From: Ascochyta rabiei
Taxonomy: Eukaryota > Ascomycota > Dothideomycetes > Pleosporales > Didymellaceae
Reading direction: 5' to 3'
Length of the DNA: 64,000 nucleotides
Assembly (NCBI RefSeq): GCF_004011695.2
Contig: NC_082423.1
Coordinates: forward strand, 1,302,001-1,366,000
Part shown: positions 21,880 through 34,400 of the stretch, piece by piece
Numbering within the stretch: position 1 is the stretch's first letter
Layout: each line of letters begins with the position of its first letter
Position numbers and translations under genes: made by a program
The notes under the pieces: generated by a model
What the model saw: only the letters and a program-made list of their open reading frames with translations
Told to the model about the DNA's origin: nothing
The model's database searches: none

Positions 21880-24800
21880 TGTTAAACACTCTAACCTATA
21901 AAGCTCCCTCTAGCACCTATTAGGATGCTGTAAGGGGAGGATCTACTACATTACCTCTAGAAGCAGAAACTACAGCAGCTTATCTCTATCCTAAAAATTT
22001 AGAGACCCTAAACGCGTTACTACTAAGCAATAATGCTTTAGGAGACCTAGACTTACGCTAAATCCTTTCTATCATTGCTAATAGAGTGGGACATATTGCC
22101 TAGGAGATCTAGTGCACCTACGCTAACAAGTAAGCCCCTTTTACAGACGTACCTCTAGTATTTAGCAGAGAAAATATAACCTATTTCCTAAAGGAGATTA
22201 AACAACGCTTTAGTTTCTACAAATAGACTATTAAGGACTGTATTAGTAGACTCCTTAGTTACTATAACTATACTTACTAAGAGACTATTAAGTTAAGTCT
22301 AACAGACTTTACAGCCGCCTAGGCAGCAACTAATTAGCAAGCTGTTAAGGAAGCACTCTAACGTTAATTCTAAAGCTAGGATAAGGCCTAGCAGGAAGAG
22401 ACTAAAGATTTACTCCGCACTTAGTGCATATTATGCTTATTAACCCTAAATTTGTTCCTCTAAGGATACCTAGACAACTTTAGCCCTAGGTTTAAATAAT
22501 GCCTAGAAGCTAGGACAGTAGCAGAATTATATAAAGGATTCTACTTAGCAAAAGGCCTAAATAAAAAATATCTTAATAAGGTATTAAACAAATATAAACT
22601 TACTATAACCTATCTAGAGGACTTTTACTACGCTGAAATTAAAGCGTTCCTTAGCAAGGTTGCCTTACAAGAATTAGAAATTAAATTATTTAAACTAGTA
22701 TTTAAGAAGAAAACAACAACAACTAAGTTATAGGCACCTAATAAACTATTAGGACTCCTAAACACATTTAAACTAGCCTAGTTAAACAAAGAAGGCGTGC
22801 TAAAGAGGCTATCTAGAGCACGCCCCCTAAGTAAAAGAGGAGTCTAAATGCTACCAGGGCATTAGCCTACACAAGGAGAAGTTAATAACCTTATTAAGAA
22901 GTTCTCTAGGATTAAGCTTAACGGCATAAATCTCTTACTTGCCCCTTAGGAGCTATAGGAAGCAGAACTGCTTTTGTATAAAGACATATAACAGGAAGTT
23001 AGTACAGCCCTTATAGGTCTTAAAAGGCAATACTAAAGACCTATTAAGACGCAAAACCCTACCAGCTTTAATTAATCCCATGTTACTTAACAAGAAGGGC
23101 TTTTTCTAGCTAGGACAACGCCGCAGGGATATAGCTAACTAAGAGGCCTAATAGTTTGTTATGCCTGTAGAAAGGAAGGCTGCCTAGCGTTAGCATGCGC
23201 AGACAGAGAGAAACTAATCTAGGTCCACCTTAACTAGTAAGGACGTCTTATATGGGGATTAGCTAAAAACCTATAGGGTAATATTTATAACGTGTTAGAG
23301 ACGTATATTATAAAAACAGTTATAAAAGGCATTACGGAATAGCTTAAGAGATAAGGGCACGTAGTAGTTAAACTACTAACTACTATTAACCTATACGCGC
23401 AAGAACACTATACCTAAGGTAATATTAGGGCTACTAGCAGTGCTATTGTTATAAACCTTAACGCAGATTAAGAGGCAGGCCTTTTAAAAGAAGAAGACTA
23501 CGCCTAAAAACTAAAGACAGTTATAATAGTGTAAAAAGAAAGCAAGAGCTGTAAGGTTTAAAAAGGACAACTTAACAGTTAATCTGTAGAAATAGTTAAC
23601 CTAATATAGACTAATTACTATATAAGGGATGTAGTAGTTTCTAAAGCATTATTAGGTTACACCCCTACTATTTAGAACAACAAAAGTAAGAACGCAGGAT
23701 AGAAGGTCCCTAAGGCAGTGGCATTTAAAGAAGAAATAGATGTTAACAACTAGGCCCCTAACCTAAGAACATAGGAAGATGTAAAAAAGCACTAACTACT
23801 AGATAACCTTATAGTAGACCTAAACAAGATAGTTTGCTAGGTCCTCTAAACTACCATTAAGGTATCCCTAAAGGATCTGTTAGCATTAGCCCTAAAGCTC
23901 CAGCGAAGACTAGGCAAGCTATACTACGCTAAAGCAGACCTAGACTTATTAGGCATACTAGCACCTAATTAGAAAAAAGATTAATAATGTTTCTAGGTTA
24001 ATAATATAACACTCTCCTGTTCTAAATATGTTTATATAGAGGCTTACAACAGACAAATTATTTAAGCTAGCTCTTATAAGTTAAGTACTAATAGAACATT
24101 AATAGCTAGACCTATGTTCCCTTACTAGCAGCTCTAGTATACTTATAGTATAAACCTTAAAGAAGAAGAACATAAAAGGACTATAGAGGAGCAAAGAGAG
24201 TATAATTAAGAATATAATTTTAAGCACGTCTAAAGAGACTGCTAGCAAGCCCTAATAGCCATTAATAATGCTTAGATGTTAGCACTGCTAGATTCTAGAG
24301 TAGAACTTAACACTATCTTGCTAAAGACAGCTTAAGTAGCTAGATTAGTAATAACGTCTGTGCTAAACAAAATAGCGTCCTTACGCCTGCAGGCTGCTAA
24401 TAGCACCTTTAAAGCATTTACTAGGATAATTTAGCATGCCCTAGTTATAATTAGGAACATTATAATCCCTACTAATTTCTTTACGCTAAAATTATTATTA
24501 AGCCTAGTTATCCTTAGGAACCTATACCTGGCAGATGCACAATACACCTTCTAGTACTAGGCAGATAGACAAATAAGGTGTACTATCTACTCTAAAGACT
24601 GCAAATTATATATAACATTTGTAGAAGCAACAGATAACACTATTAGAGTAATTACTTGCAGGTTAATTCATTTAAAAGAATAAGGAGAGCAAGCGTTAGG
24701 CCTAACTCGCTATAACCTTTAAAAACCCTAACAGCAAACAGACAAAGACTTAGTAGGCTTTTAAGATGCGCCTCTACGCAACTAGTTAGGCCCTAGCTAG

Positions 24801-25572
24801 ATTACTATCTGCTGTGCACTATAATTAAGGAAGATTAGCACCTCTACAAGAGTAGACATAACAAGGTACTATCTAACATGCTTCTAGACCTAAACTACCT
24901 CTATTAGGCAGAACTAGCACAATTAAAGGAAGAAGTTACTTAATGTCCTATTAAACTTAGGTGTAGCACCGCGTATAAAACTATAGCTAAGAAGGTCTAA
25001 CTAGTCTATAACTTAACAGTAACCCTACATGCTGGAGAGGGACGCTAAGACTAGTAGGAAAGGGCTTAATTTTAACAGCTACTAAACCTAGATTAGAGCT
25101 AGCAGCAGTTTTAGAGGCACATTAAGGACTACACTGCCAGCTTTCTATTAGGTACTAGATTAACCCTAGAACAACTTTAGAAAATGAAGATAGCGGACTA
25201 GCTGTAGCCTAGGGAACAAGAGATGTTAATTCAATTATTCTACTGTTAAGAAGCAGCCTTATACTTTAATTTCTTTAAGTCTAGGCAAATCTATACAGAT
25301 GTCTACCCTCTAGTACAATTTAACACAGTACTACATGCTGCTTAGAAGGGAAACAGCTTCCTAGTCCTAAGTAAACTTAGGGGCGTAGTAGAACAAATAA
25401 TCTAGGAATAACTTAACTGTGTAGTCTTAGAGTACAGTAAGAGCCTATACAGTAAACTATAGTTCTTAGTTAAGAAAAAGAACACTAAGTATTAGCTTAT
25501 TAATAATGCCTAACAGATTAATAAGGTTATAATAAGAGATGCAAACTTACCGCCTAATCCTAATAAGTTCTT
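21880..25572 (+). pseudogene. Gypsy-B gag-like and pol N-terminal region
   Basis: A gag-like frame is readable from about 21881 (YLYPKNLETLNALLL and FSRENITYFLKEIKQRF segments) with TAG/TAA at Trp/Gln sites. From about 24880 it becomes the protease/reverse transcriptase entry (FLVKKKNTKY, INNAQQINKVIIRDANLPP, about 25457-25557). Between them is a long RIP-damaged linker with no sure domain. The frame is cut by Copia-2 at 25573 and resumes at 31054. Confidence 0.6.
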
Positions 25573-25726
25573 TGTTAGATAATATGCTTAATATAAAAAG
25601 ATAATGATAAAGGTAATTAATTAATAATTATCTGTTTTAATGGCTAACTTTATGTGTGTGTGCCGCTAGCCCCTAAGTTAGCTAAGGTTAACTCCAACTT
25701 GGTTCAGCAAGGTTGGTTATCTAACA
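25573..25726 (-). repeat. Copia-2 3' LTR
   Basis: 154 bp, TGTTAGATAA to TTATCTAACA. Confidence 0.87.
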
Positions 25727-27239
25727 CACTCCCTCAGCTTTAAGGCTCTATTAAAGCTGGACACATTTGGCTCTTATTGTACCTCTAGGTTAGCAAGCTT
25801 TTAGTTAAGTAATTCTATCAAGGTGTTGGCTGGCTTTCTTCGTTCAGTATGTTTCTCTAGTCCTAGCTGCCTTAGAAAGGTTAACCACTTACTTGCAGGC
25901 AGAGCCTTTATAAGTCTGTTAGCTAATATCTTAGTAGATAGGACATAGGTAACTGTTATAGTGCCTTTCTTTACCTCTTATTGCAGCTAGTGGTTGTAAA
26001 TGTCTACATATTGTAGTTTAGTTTGTAGTTTAGAGACTTCCTTATTAATCTATAGATAGTCTAGGTATTATTATATTAAATAGTAATCATTAATTATAAG
26101 AGGTTTATACTAAGTTCTAATAATAGTTATAAGATAAAGATAGCTTCCTTAGCTACCTATACTAGGGCAAGTAGCTCTGCTTTAGTTATTAATGTAGTAA
26201 CTATGTCTTACTTATTAGCTCTTTAGGCAATAAGTCCTCTATATAGTTTAATAGTATATCCTTAGAAGCTCTTCCTGTTAAGAGTATTATTAGCAAAAAA
26301 TGTATTACTAGCAACTACTAGGTGCTTACTGCCTCTAAAGGTAAGAGATAGGTCTTGTGTTCCTTATAGGTACAATAGTACTTAATCTGGTGTGTTATAG
26401 TGCTGCTGTTAAGAGTTAGTTAGAAACTATGCCAGCCTAAATATAGCAAAGGCAATGTTAGGCCTAGTAGTAACCGCAGCAAAGAGGAGAGATCTAACCT
26501 TCCTCTAGTATTTGTTAATTTCTAATACTACAGCTTCCCCTTTATTTAGTAGAAGCTTAATGCTTAATATTAGTGTGTTATAATGTATGTCTGTCTTATC
26601 TGCTAGAGAGCTAATTTTGTTAATATATAACGCCTGTAAGAGGAGGATCCTTAGGTTGTCTTAGTCTTAGGTTATCTCTACTCCTAGAAACTATTACAGA
26701 TTGTTTCCTCCTATAACAGAGTATTTGTTAGTAATATAGCTAAGAGCCTTGTCTGCCTTATGTTTTCTAGTCTAGTAATAAGCTATAATAATATTATCTA
26801 TATAGAAGAAGATAGTAACTCTATTCTTAAGTAAATAATAGGGTTTATAGGGAACAACTGCAAATCTATAGTTTGTTAGAGTAGATGTAAATTTCTTCTG
26901 CTAGAGGAGTAGAGAGATTCTTAGTCTATATAGTGCCTTGTGTAGCTGTAAGACTATGCCCAGTTTCTAATGCCTGCGTAGCATCCTTATATAGACTTCT
27001 CTAATAATTAATACATAAATAAAGGCGGTTATAACATTAAACTACTTAAGTTGTAGGTTATGTGCTGCTGAAATTGCTATAAGCATTCTATAAGACCTAC
27101 TAGCTAGTATTACTGCGTAGGTATCTTAAGAAGTAATATTTTGTTGCTAGTTACCTAAGACTACTAGTCGCGCCTAATATTTAAGTAGGTAGTAGTTCTT
27201 GTTAAGCTTGTACGTGTATACCTACATACAATTAAGTAT

Positions 27240-27535
27240 TGAAACGCACTAGTCACCTAAAGCCTTGTCCGATTCCTCTCCGACTTATCACCGACTCGGT
27301 GCCGTTACATCCGTGTCCACCCCACACCCCAGGCCAGCACTCTAATTCTTTATAACTCTTATGAGGTATAAAAGGCACAAGGCTAAAAGGCATAGAGAGC
27401 TAATTTTTAAGTATTCTTTCGTATAAGACCTATAGGAATAGAACGATTCTCTGTGTAAACTATCCTAGTGCTCCTATACACCTTGTAGCAGATACCCACC
27501 CCTTTTAGAGACTTCTATCATCCTGCGTCGTTACA
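27240..27535. mobile_element. Solo LTR (296 bp) nested in Copia-2, little RIP
   Basis: The insert runs TGAAAC to GTTACA with perfect AGTAT duplications at 27235-27239 and 27536-27540. A TATA-like GGTATAAAAGG lies near 27364. Its first 110 bp keep many TCA, CCA and TCC triplets, unlike the host Copia. It belongs to an LTR family with no other member recognised in the window. Confidence 0.82.
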
Positions 27536-30500
27536 AGTATCTAGTGTCCTACTACCTTAGTCTTTGTTAGGGGTACTTTAGAGTATGACTTTATGTTCTA
27601 ATAGCTGCTAAGGTGTTCTTGCTTAGCTTCTTTAAACTATTTGTGAAGCAGGTAGTCCTCTAGTTTAATTGTGCTGTTGGCTCTGTTAGGAGTTAGCTTT
27701 AATAAGGCTTAAGACCCTTTATTAGTATTTGTTTTAACCTAGCCTTGTTAATATTGTTGCCCTAGCATGTGCCTATGCATCTGCCCTATATACTAGCTAT
27801 AAATGTAGCTTTCTACAGGATAGTTTATAAAGTTCCTTAAGATTACGCTAGCGTTAATTCTAACTAATTAGCAGTTAACTAGTGCCATCTGCTAACTCCT
27901 GATTAGCTGTTACCTCTTGCTGACTAGGATAACAACAGCATGTTTATTAACAGTGTAACTAGTAGCAGAGTTAGAGGAGGGGTTAGATATATATATCTAG
28001 CTCTCTGTCTATTATTATATCCTAGTTAATCTTCTGTAGTATTTAAGTGTGTAATAGTGTTGTCCTTATAGAATAACTAGATTTTAGCCTTATTTTAGGG
28101 TAGAGGTAGAAGCTCTACGCTTCTTATCTATATTGCTATCTCTTTAAGAGTGCTGTGCATAAGGTTGTCTATTAGGTCCTAAGTCTAGCTACTAAAGACA
28201 GTATCCTTATTAAAGATTATATCTCTTATGCTAATAACTTTTGCTAAAGTTGGAATCTATATCTAATATATGTTTAAGGATTAGTATCCTACTAGGTATC
28301 CTACCTATGCTCTTAGGTCTAGTTACTAGAGTTGTAACTTTCCCTAAAGGGTGTTACTTATAAGAGTAAAGGCTTTATATCTATATGCTTTTAGATATAC
28401 CTAGTCTAGTTTCCTACTTTATATGTTTAAGCTAGCTAGTTAAGCTGTATAGGTAAAGAACATATTATAGAGTATTTTCTAGTTATTTAATAACCTTAGT
28501 ATTTAGTTGTGTAGGTATACTGCTGCCCTTATAATCTCTAGCTACATTTCCTATAGTAGGTTTGCGTCTAATCTTATAGTGTATGCCTTATCTTTTATTA
28601 CACCCCCTAACCGTTTAGCACCTCTGTTTTATACTTAGGTGTCTACTGCAGAAGGCTTAAGCCTAATTAATTGCGCAGCGCACTATTATAATACTTCTAG
28701 TTTTCTTATAGTAATTTTACTATTACACTTAATTACTTTAACCTAGATCTTGTATTGTTTTAACAGGAATTATGTAAGAGTGTCTAAGAAGTAGATATTT
28801 GTTTTTCCTAGTTAATTATCTTTAAAGTAGAAGTCCTAGAGGAAGCCAGATTGCCTGTTAACAGCAAGTTAATAGCTCTTTTCCTTAGTAAAGCTTCCTT
28901 CTTTATATAAGTAGAAGTTAATTACTATGCGTTCTCCTAGTCCTTTATTGCTTATTCGCAGTATTTAACTAATTTGCCTCTTAGTCTTAGCCTGTCTGCA
29001 AGTATTACATTAGACTCTAGTAATACCCCTAACTCTTACCCCCTAAGATTGTTAGATAAAGTGTTTAATAGTAGTAGCTCTAGGGTGCCTTATTTGCTTA
29101 TGCTATAGTAGAGCAGTAGCAGTCTTAGGTATTTAGCTTTGTGTTAATTATATTGCAAATGCTGTCTATAGCTGTTCCCTAAGTACCTATTATCTATATT
29201 GTTTATCTAAGGATGTAATAGCTGTGTTATCTACTTGTCTAAGCTAAGTTAGATCTCCTTTTGTGTCCTACTAGATGCCCTGTTAACATAATTGTTAGAA
29301 AGAGATAAGGTTGCAAAGAATGTCTAGGCACTATGCTACGTTGTGTAGTTTAAGAGTAGTTAGTTAGCTTATATTTAATAGATAGAGATAGACAGTGCTA
29401 TATCCCTATATCTATACCTAGGAGTTTCCTGCCTATAGGTAGTTGTTTAATGTAGGTAGAGTAAGGTCTTATATCTAGTCCTTATTGTTTATAATATAGA
29501 TTATTAATCCTAAGTTAGGAATATAGGAGTTCCTAAGAGAGTAGCTTAGTAGCTCTATATTGTATAATTCTTTAACTAGACTTATGTTAATTATTAATAA
29601 CTTCTATCTCTGTAGTTATTCTAGAGGTGCCTCTAGTGTTTAGGATGTCTTAATAGCTAGTGTCTTAGTGCAAGCTTGTTTTGCAGATCTAACCTAATCT
29701 TAAAGGTTAGCATTTTGTTCTATCCTAAATTGTACTATCTTAGCAATTCTATTGCGTAGGGTAAACTATTCTAGTGCTTTATCTTTGTAGACGTAGTAGC
29801 AATCTTCTAGTCTATAGCATTGTCTACAAGCAGGGCATTTTACTCCTCTACCTGCTGCTGTATCCCGTCTTAGGGACTGCTTAGATATAGTTATTTAACT
29901 AATATTCTGTTTTTAATAAGGTCTTCCCTAACTCCCCTATGTAGTAGGAGTAGAAAATAGGTCTTTAATAACATAAAAGGCGTCCCTGTTAGTGTCTAGG
30001 GTAGATTTACTACTAGTAGTAAGAGTTAAGTTATTCCCTGCAGCAAAGGCGCCCCTTTACTGTTTCCTCTTAGAGTAGTACTTACTTATATGCTATTAGA
30101 ACCGTTTTATTATTTCTTTACAAGTTATGTTTTATTCTTGTCTGCTATAGTCCTAGAATATTATTACCTAGGTTAGCGCTATTTTTATTACTAAATCTAA
30201 GAAGTCTTAGACAGTGTCTTGTATATTATATATTTCAGTAACACCCTTAGTTTTAGCATTAGTTGCAGCATATTATACTTAAGGAGCTAGGTATCCTAGC
30301 TCCTAGGTTATCTTATTAGTTTAAGGGCTGCTAGGTATTAGTAGCGTGTGCGTAATTGTTCTTCTTTAGCGTTAATACTAATAGTATGTTTAAGGCTAAT
30401 AAGCTATATTTAAATTTATTTACCTAGATAGCAGTAGTTCTTTATAAGGTAAGGTGATACTAAGCCTTAGATAAACATTACTACCTTATCTTAGTTAGCT

Positions 30501-30894
30501 TATTTATTATAGTAGTCTCTATCCGCTATCTTATAGGATTTAAAGCAGCTTTTCTAATAGTTATTATCTTCCTTCTATGCCTTTAGGCTGTTAGCTAACA
30601 GTTTAGATAGAATTTCTAGAAGCTATAGGTTTCCTTATTTATTATTACTAAGGGCTGGCCTCCTCTTGTAGTTAGTAATGTCTAGGGCGTTAGGTACTTG
30701 TTGTTTAGTCCTTAGAGAGATAGTCTAATTTAGGTCTATCTTCTCCTATACGTCTAGAGAGGCGCAGCAGGTCTGTAGTTAATGCAGCTAAGGTGTGTAG
30801 GTTATGTAATCTATAATTTAATATTAATAAATTACGCATTATTAATAGCAATATATTAAACGAGTGTTTTAGTATTGTTAGTAAGACTCTTAAT

Positions 30895-31048
30895 TGTCAG
30901 ATAATATGCTTAATATGCAAAGATAATAATAAAGGTAATTAATTAATGATTATCTATCTTAATGGCTAATTTTATGTGTGTGTGCCGCTAGCCCCTAAGT
31001 TAGCCAAGGTTAACCCTAACTTAGTTCGGCAAGGTCGGTTATCTGAAA
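30895..31048 (-). repeat. Copia-2 5' LTR
   Basis: 154 bp partner of 25573-25726. The primer-site block 30880-30894 lies at its inner edge. Its outer end reads CTGAAA instead of CTAACA. Confidence 0.85.
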
Positions 31049-31053
31049 TTCTT

Positions 31054-31396
31054 AGAAGAGTTTGCTAGATGTTAGGTTGTATCCCTTATTAACTTCTTCT
31101 CTAGATACGACTAAGTAGAGCTACACCTAGACTCTTACCTATTAACTACGTTTATAACCCTAAGCTATAGGCTTGTACATTAATACACACTTCTAATAGG
31201 AACAACAAACTCTGTAGCAGAGTTTGTACGCGTAGTAACAAAAGTGCTCTAGGATCTAGTCCTATCCTGTTATATGCTATACATAGACAACATTACTATA
31301 AAGGGTCTAAAAACAAACTACAACAACAAGTTGCTTAAACACAGGATCTAGAGGTTTATTAGGGAGCACATAATAAACATTAACTAGGTACTCTAA
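31054..31396 (+). pseudogene. Gypsy-B reverse transcriptase middle fragment
   Basis: It continues the palm region after Copia-2 (VVSLINFFSRYDQVELH-like, TNSVAEFVRVVTKVL at about 31208-31252, and the polymerase box now YIDN at about 31280). It is cut by the LINE. Confidence 0.7.
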
Positions 31397-31409
31397 AACC
31401 CTAAGATAC

Positions 31410-34400
31410 AACACGACAAAGCAAAATTTCGACATAGGGCCCTGCACACCAAAAAAACTTCAGAATCCATCTTAACCTAGAGTGGATATACTATCCTGAG
31501 CTTCCTAGAGCCTCTAGGCGTCTGGTTGCTGCACGCTGCCTAGTTATCTAACCTGTTCTGTTGCAAAAAAATTCGGATTTGCAAAGCACAGACCACCCCT
31601 GCAATAAAAACCTTATCTTATCTTCCCTTCTAAGATCTTATTTAAAGGAAACAAAAAATAACAAAACATCCTATCTCTACTAGATAGCAAAAAGCCTTTC
31701 CTTAGCTTTCTGCTTTTAACCCTTCTTTCTACTCCTAGAGGTCTACTAGTTAGGCTAGTAAGAATAGAACAAAGGCAAGATTAGTAAAGCTAAGACTGCC
31801 TTTTCCTTGTTTTTCAGTTCTAAAAAGCAGATAGAAAATAGGTACCTCTATCTGTGCAAAAACAAGCTCTCTACTAGTTATTTCTTAGTTATTTCATTTT
31901 TAAAAGAGAAGGAAACCCCTACCTAGGACCAGGACCCAGGACTATAGAACCAGAACCACCACCTAATAGAGAACACTCTCCAAACGCAGGGATAATAGAA
32001 ATAAGCCCCCCTAGCTCCCTAACCCCTCTAGGAGAGATGTACTAACCTACACTTACCCCTAGACCTCTGTCTATACCCTTATCAGCAACACTACACTTAC
32101 AATCTACTCTAGGAATACACTAACCTAATATATTTAACAGAACTGCAACTGTACCTCTACCCTCTGCTCCCTCTAAGCAACCAGCTAGCAGACCTGCTAC
32201 TCTAACAGCACCTAGGCTTCTCCCTTTCTAACTTAACATAGCTACTAGGCCTATTACCTAAGCTCCTATTGCTAAGACAGTAAAAGAAGCCCTATCTATT
32301 GCCAGGACAATAGTTATTTAGGCTTCTTCCCTAGCCACATTAAACAAGGAACAATTAAACCTCCTAGACCTTCTAGAAATCTTCTAAGACTACACAGAAA
32401 ACAACAGGATAAACAAACAAGGCCTCTCTATCCTAGCGTCCTGAGTATTAAACCTTAAAACAGTGTCTAAATTAATTAAAATAAGAGCAAAACTCCTTTA
32501 AAAACCTACCCTAGCTACTAAGACTTCTACTATTTAACCTTCTACCTAGCCTACTTTATACGCATCTGCAGCTTTAGCCAACCTCCCTTAAAACATAGAC
32601 TAGCAAACAGTTACAAAGAAGAAGCAACCTACTATTATTAAGAACGCTCTAAGTGCACGCTAACTAGTTCTTACAATAGAGCAAGAACTACCCTCTTTTG
32701 CCCCCCTAGAGATACGTAATGCTTTTAACAAGGCCTTTATAGATAAAGGAGTAAGCCTCCCTATAATTACTTCTGCAGGCCTAAGTAGAAGGAATAATAT
32801 TATTCTTACTATAACGCCCTCCTTTACAGCAAAATACCTGCTTAAAAACTAAGTAATCTAGTAATTAGTTACTACCTACAAGGAAGCCCTCCTAAGAGAA
32901 CTATGGCACAAAGTAATCCTACACAACATCCCTACGTCTCTAGAAACAAACTAGGACCTAGAGGTGCTTAAGTCAGAAATAACTACCTTTAACAAAGGCC
33001 AGATAATAGTAGGAAACCTATTCTAGCTAATAAGCTACAAAAGGAGATAAAAGTAACAACTAGGATCTGTCTGTGTAGCGTTTGCAATAGAAAAGAAGTA
33101 CAACAAGCTATACAGAATAGACTATACCTACTAGAAGCTAGTATAAGAGTAGAGAGGTTTATTACTACACCTCCTACTACACAATGCTAAAAATGTTAGC
33201 AATTTAGACATATAGAGAATAGACGTCTTAATAGCACTATATATAAAATATACGTAGATATAACACCCTACAACACTATATAAGTGTAATATATATAGCA
33301 CTACAGGTAAAGCCTGTGTACACACTATCTCTAAGTGCATAAACTATAAAGAAGCACATACAGTAGATAGTAATTAATATGCAGCTAAGAAGGCTATAAA
33401 AAACCCACAAACACATCTAGAATGCTAGACAACCTAAGGATTCTATAAGTAAATCTAAATAAGAGTGCATAAGCTACAGAGAGTGCCTTGTAACTTACAG
33501 TAGAACTAGCTATAGACCTTATCTTAGTACAAGAACTATAGCTTACCCCTACTTAACAACAACCTTTAGACTACTAAGACACACGCTCTGTAAACCACCC
33601 CTCCCTTACACAAATCCTACCTCTACTACAGGACTACAGTATAAGGCCACGTGTTCTTACCTACATTCTACGTTCAACACCAGTACAAATCTCCCTAACT
33701 GCAGATTTAAGCCCTAACCTAGACTTTCTAGCTATTACAGTCTAGTAGTCTAGGTTAAACTTTACAATCTACAACATATATAACTAAACAAACATATAAG
33801 GAAAAATAACAGTAGAGAGAAAGCTTCTAAATAGCCGCACTCTGCCTTACTTAATCCTACTAGGGGACTTTAACACCTACTACCCTTAGTAGGACCCTAC
33901 TATAACTACTATAACACTAAAAGCTAGTAGTTTTATTGCCTAGATAGAAGAGTAAAACGTAGAGCTACTAAACAACCCTGGCACAGGCACCTTCTACAGG
34001 CTAAACATAAGTAGGGAAAGTGTTCTAGACCTTACCTTTGCTACACACAGGCTTGCAAACTAAATAGAAGACTAGCAAACCCTAGCAGGTATAGGCTTAG
34101 ACTACCTAGGCATCCTATTTACAATTACATTGCCTAGAACACAACTCCTAAATAACTCTACTCCTTAGTGTAACACTAAGAAGGCAGACTAGGACCTATT
34201 TTAAAAGGAGCTAGTAAAGGAATTAGTAAAAAGCCCTGCTCTAAATACCACAAGCCCTAGACACTCTACTAGCACCTCCCTACTTCTTATCTAAGGAGAG
34301 GACAGAGAACTAGAGAAGCAGCTAGAAGCAATAGGGAAGGAGCTTACTACAGTAATAATAAACACAGCTAAAACTATAATCCTGTAAAGCTTTACTAGTA

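Larger units (their letters stand above)
25573..31048 (-). mobile_element. Copia-2: complete Ty1/Copia element nested in Gypsy-B
   Basis: Two 154-bp LTRs (25573-25726 and 30895-31048) are flanked by perfect TTCTT duplications (25568-25572 and 31049-31053). It inserts in the Gypsy-B reverse transcriptase, whose reading continues on both sides. It reads on the minus strand with the polypurine tract beside the left LTR. It is diverged from Copia-1 but shares the 15-bp primer-site block and RNase H/RT similarity. It is itself interrupted by a solo LTR at 27240. Heavily RIP-mutated. Confidence 0.86.
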
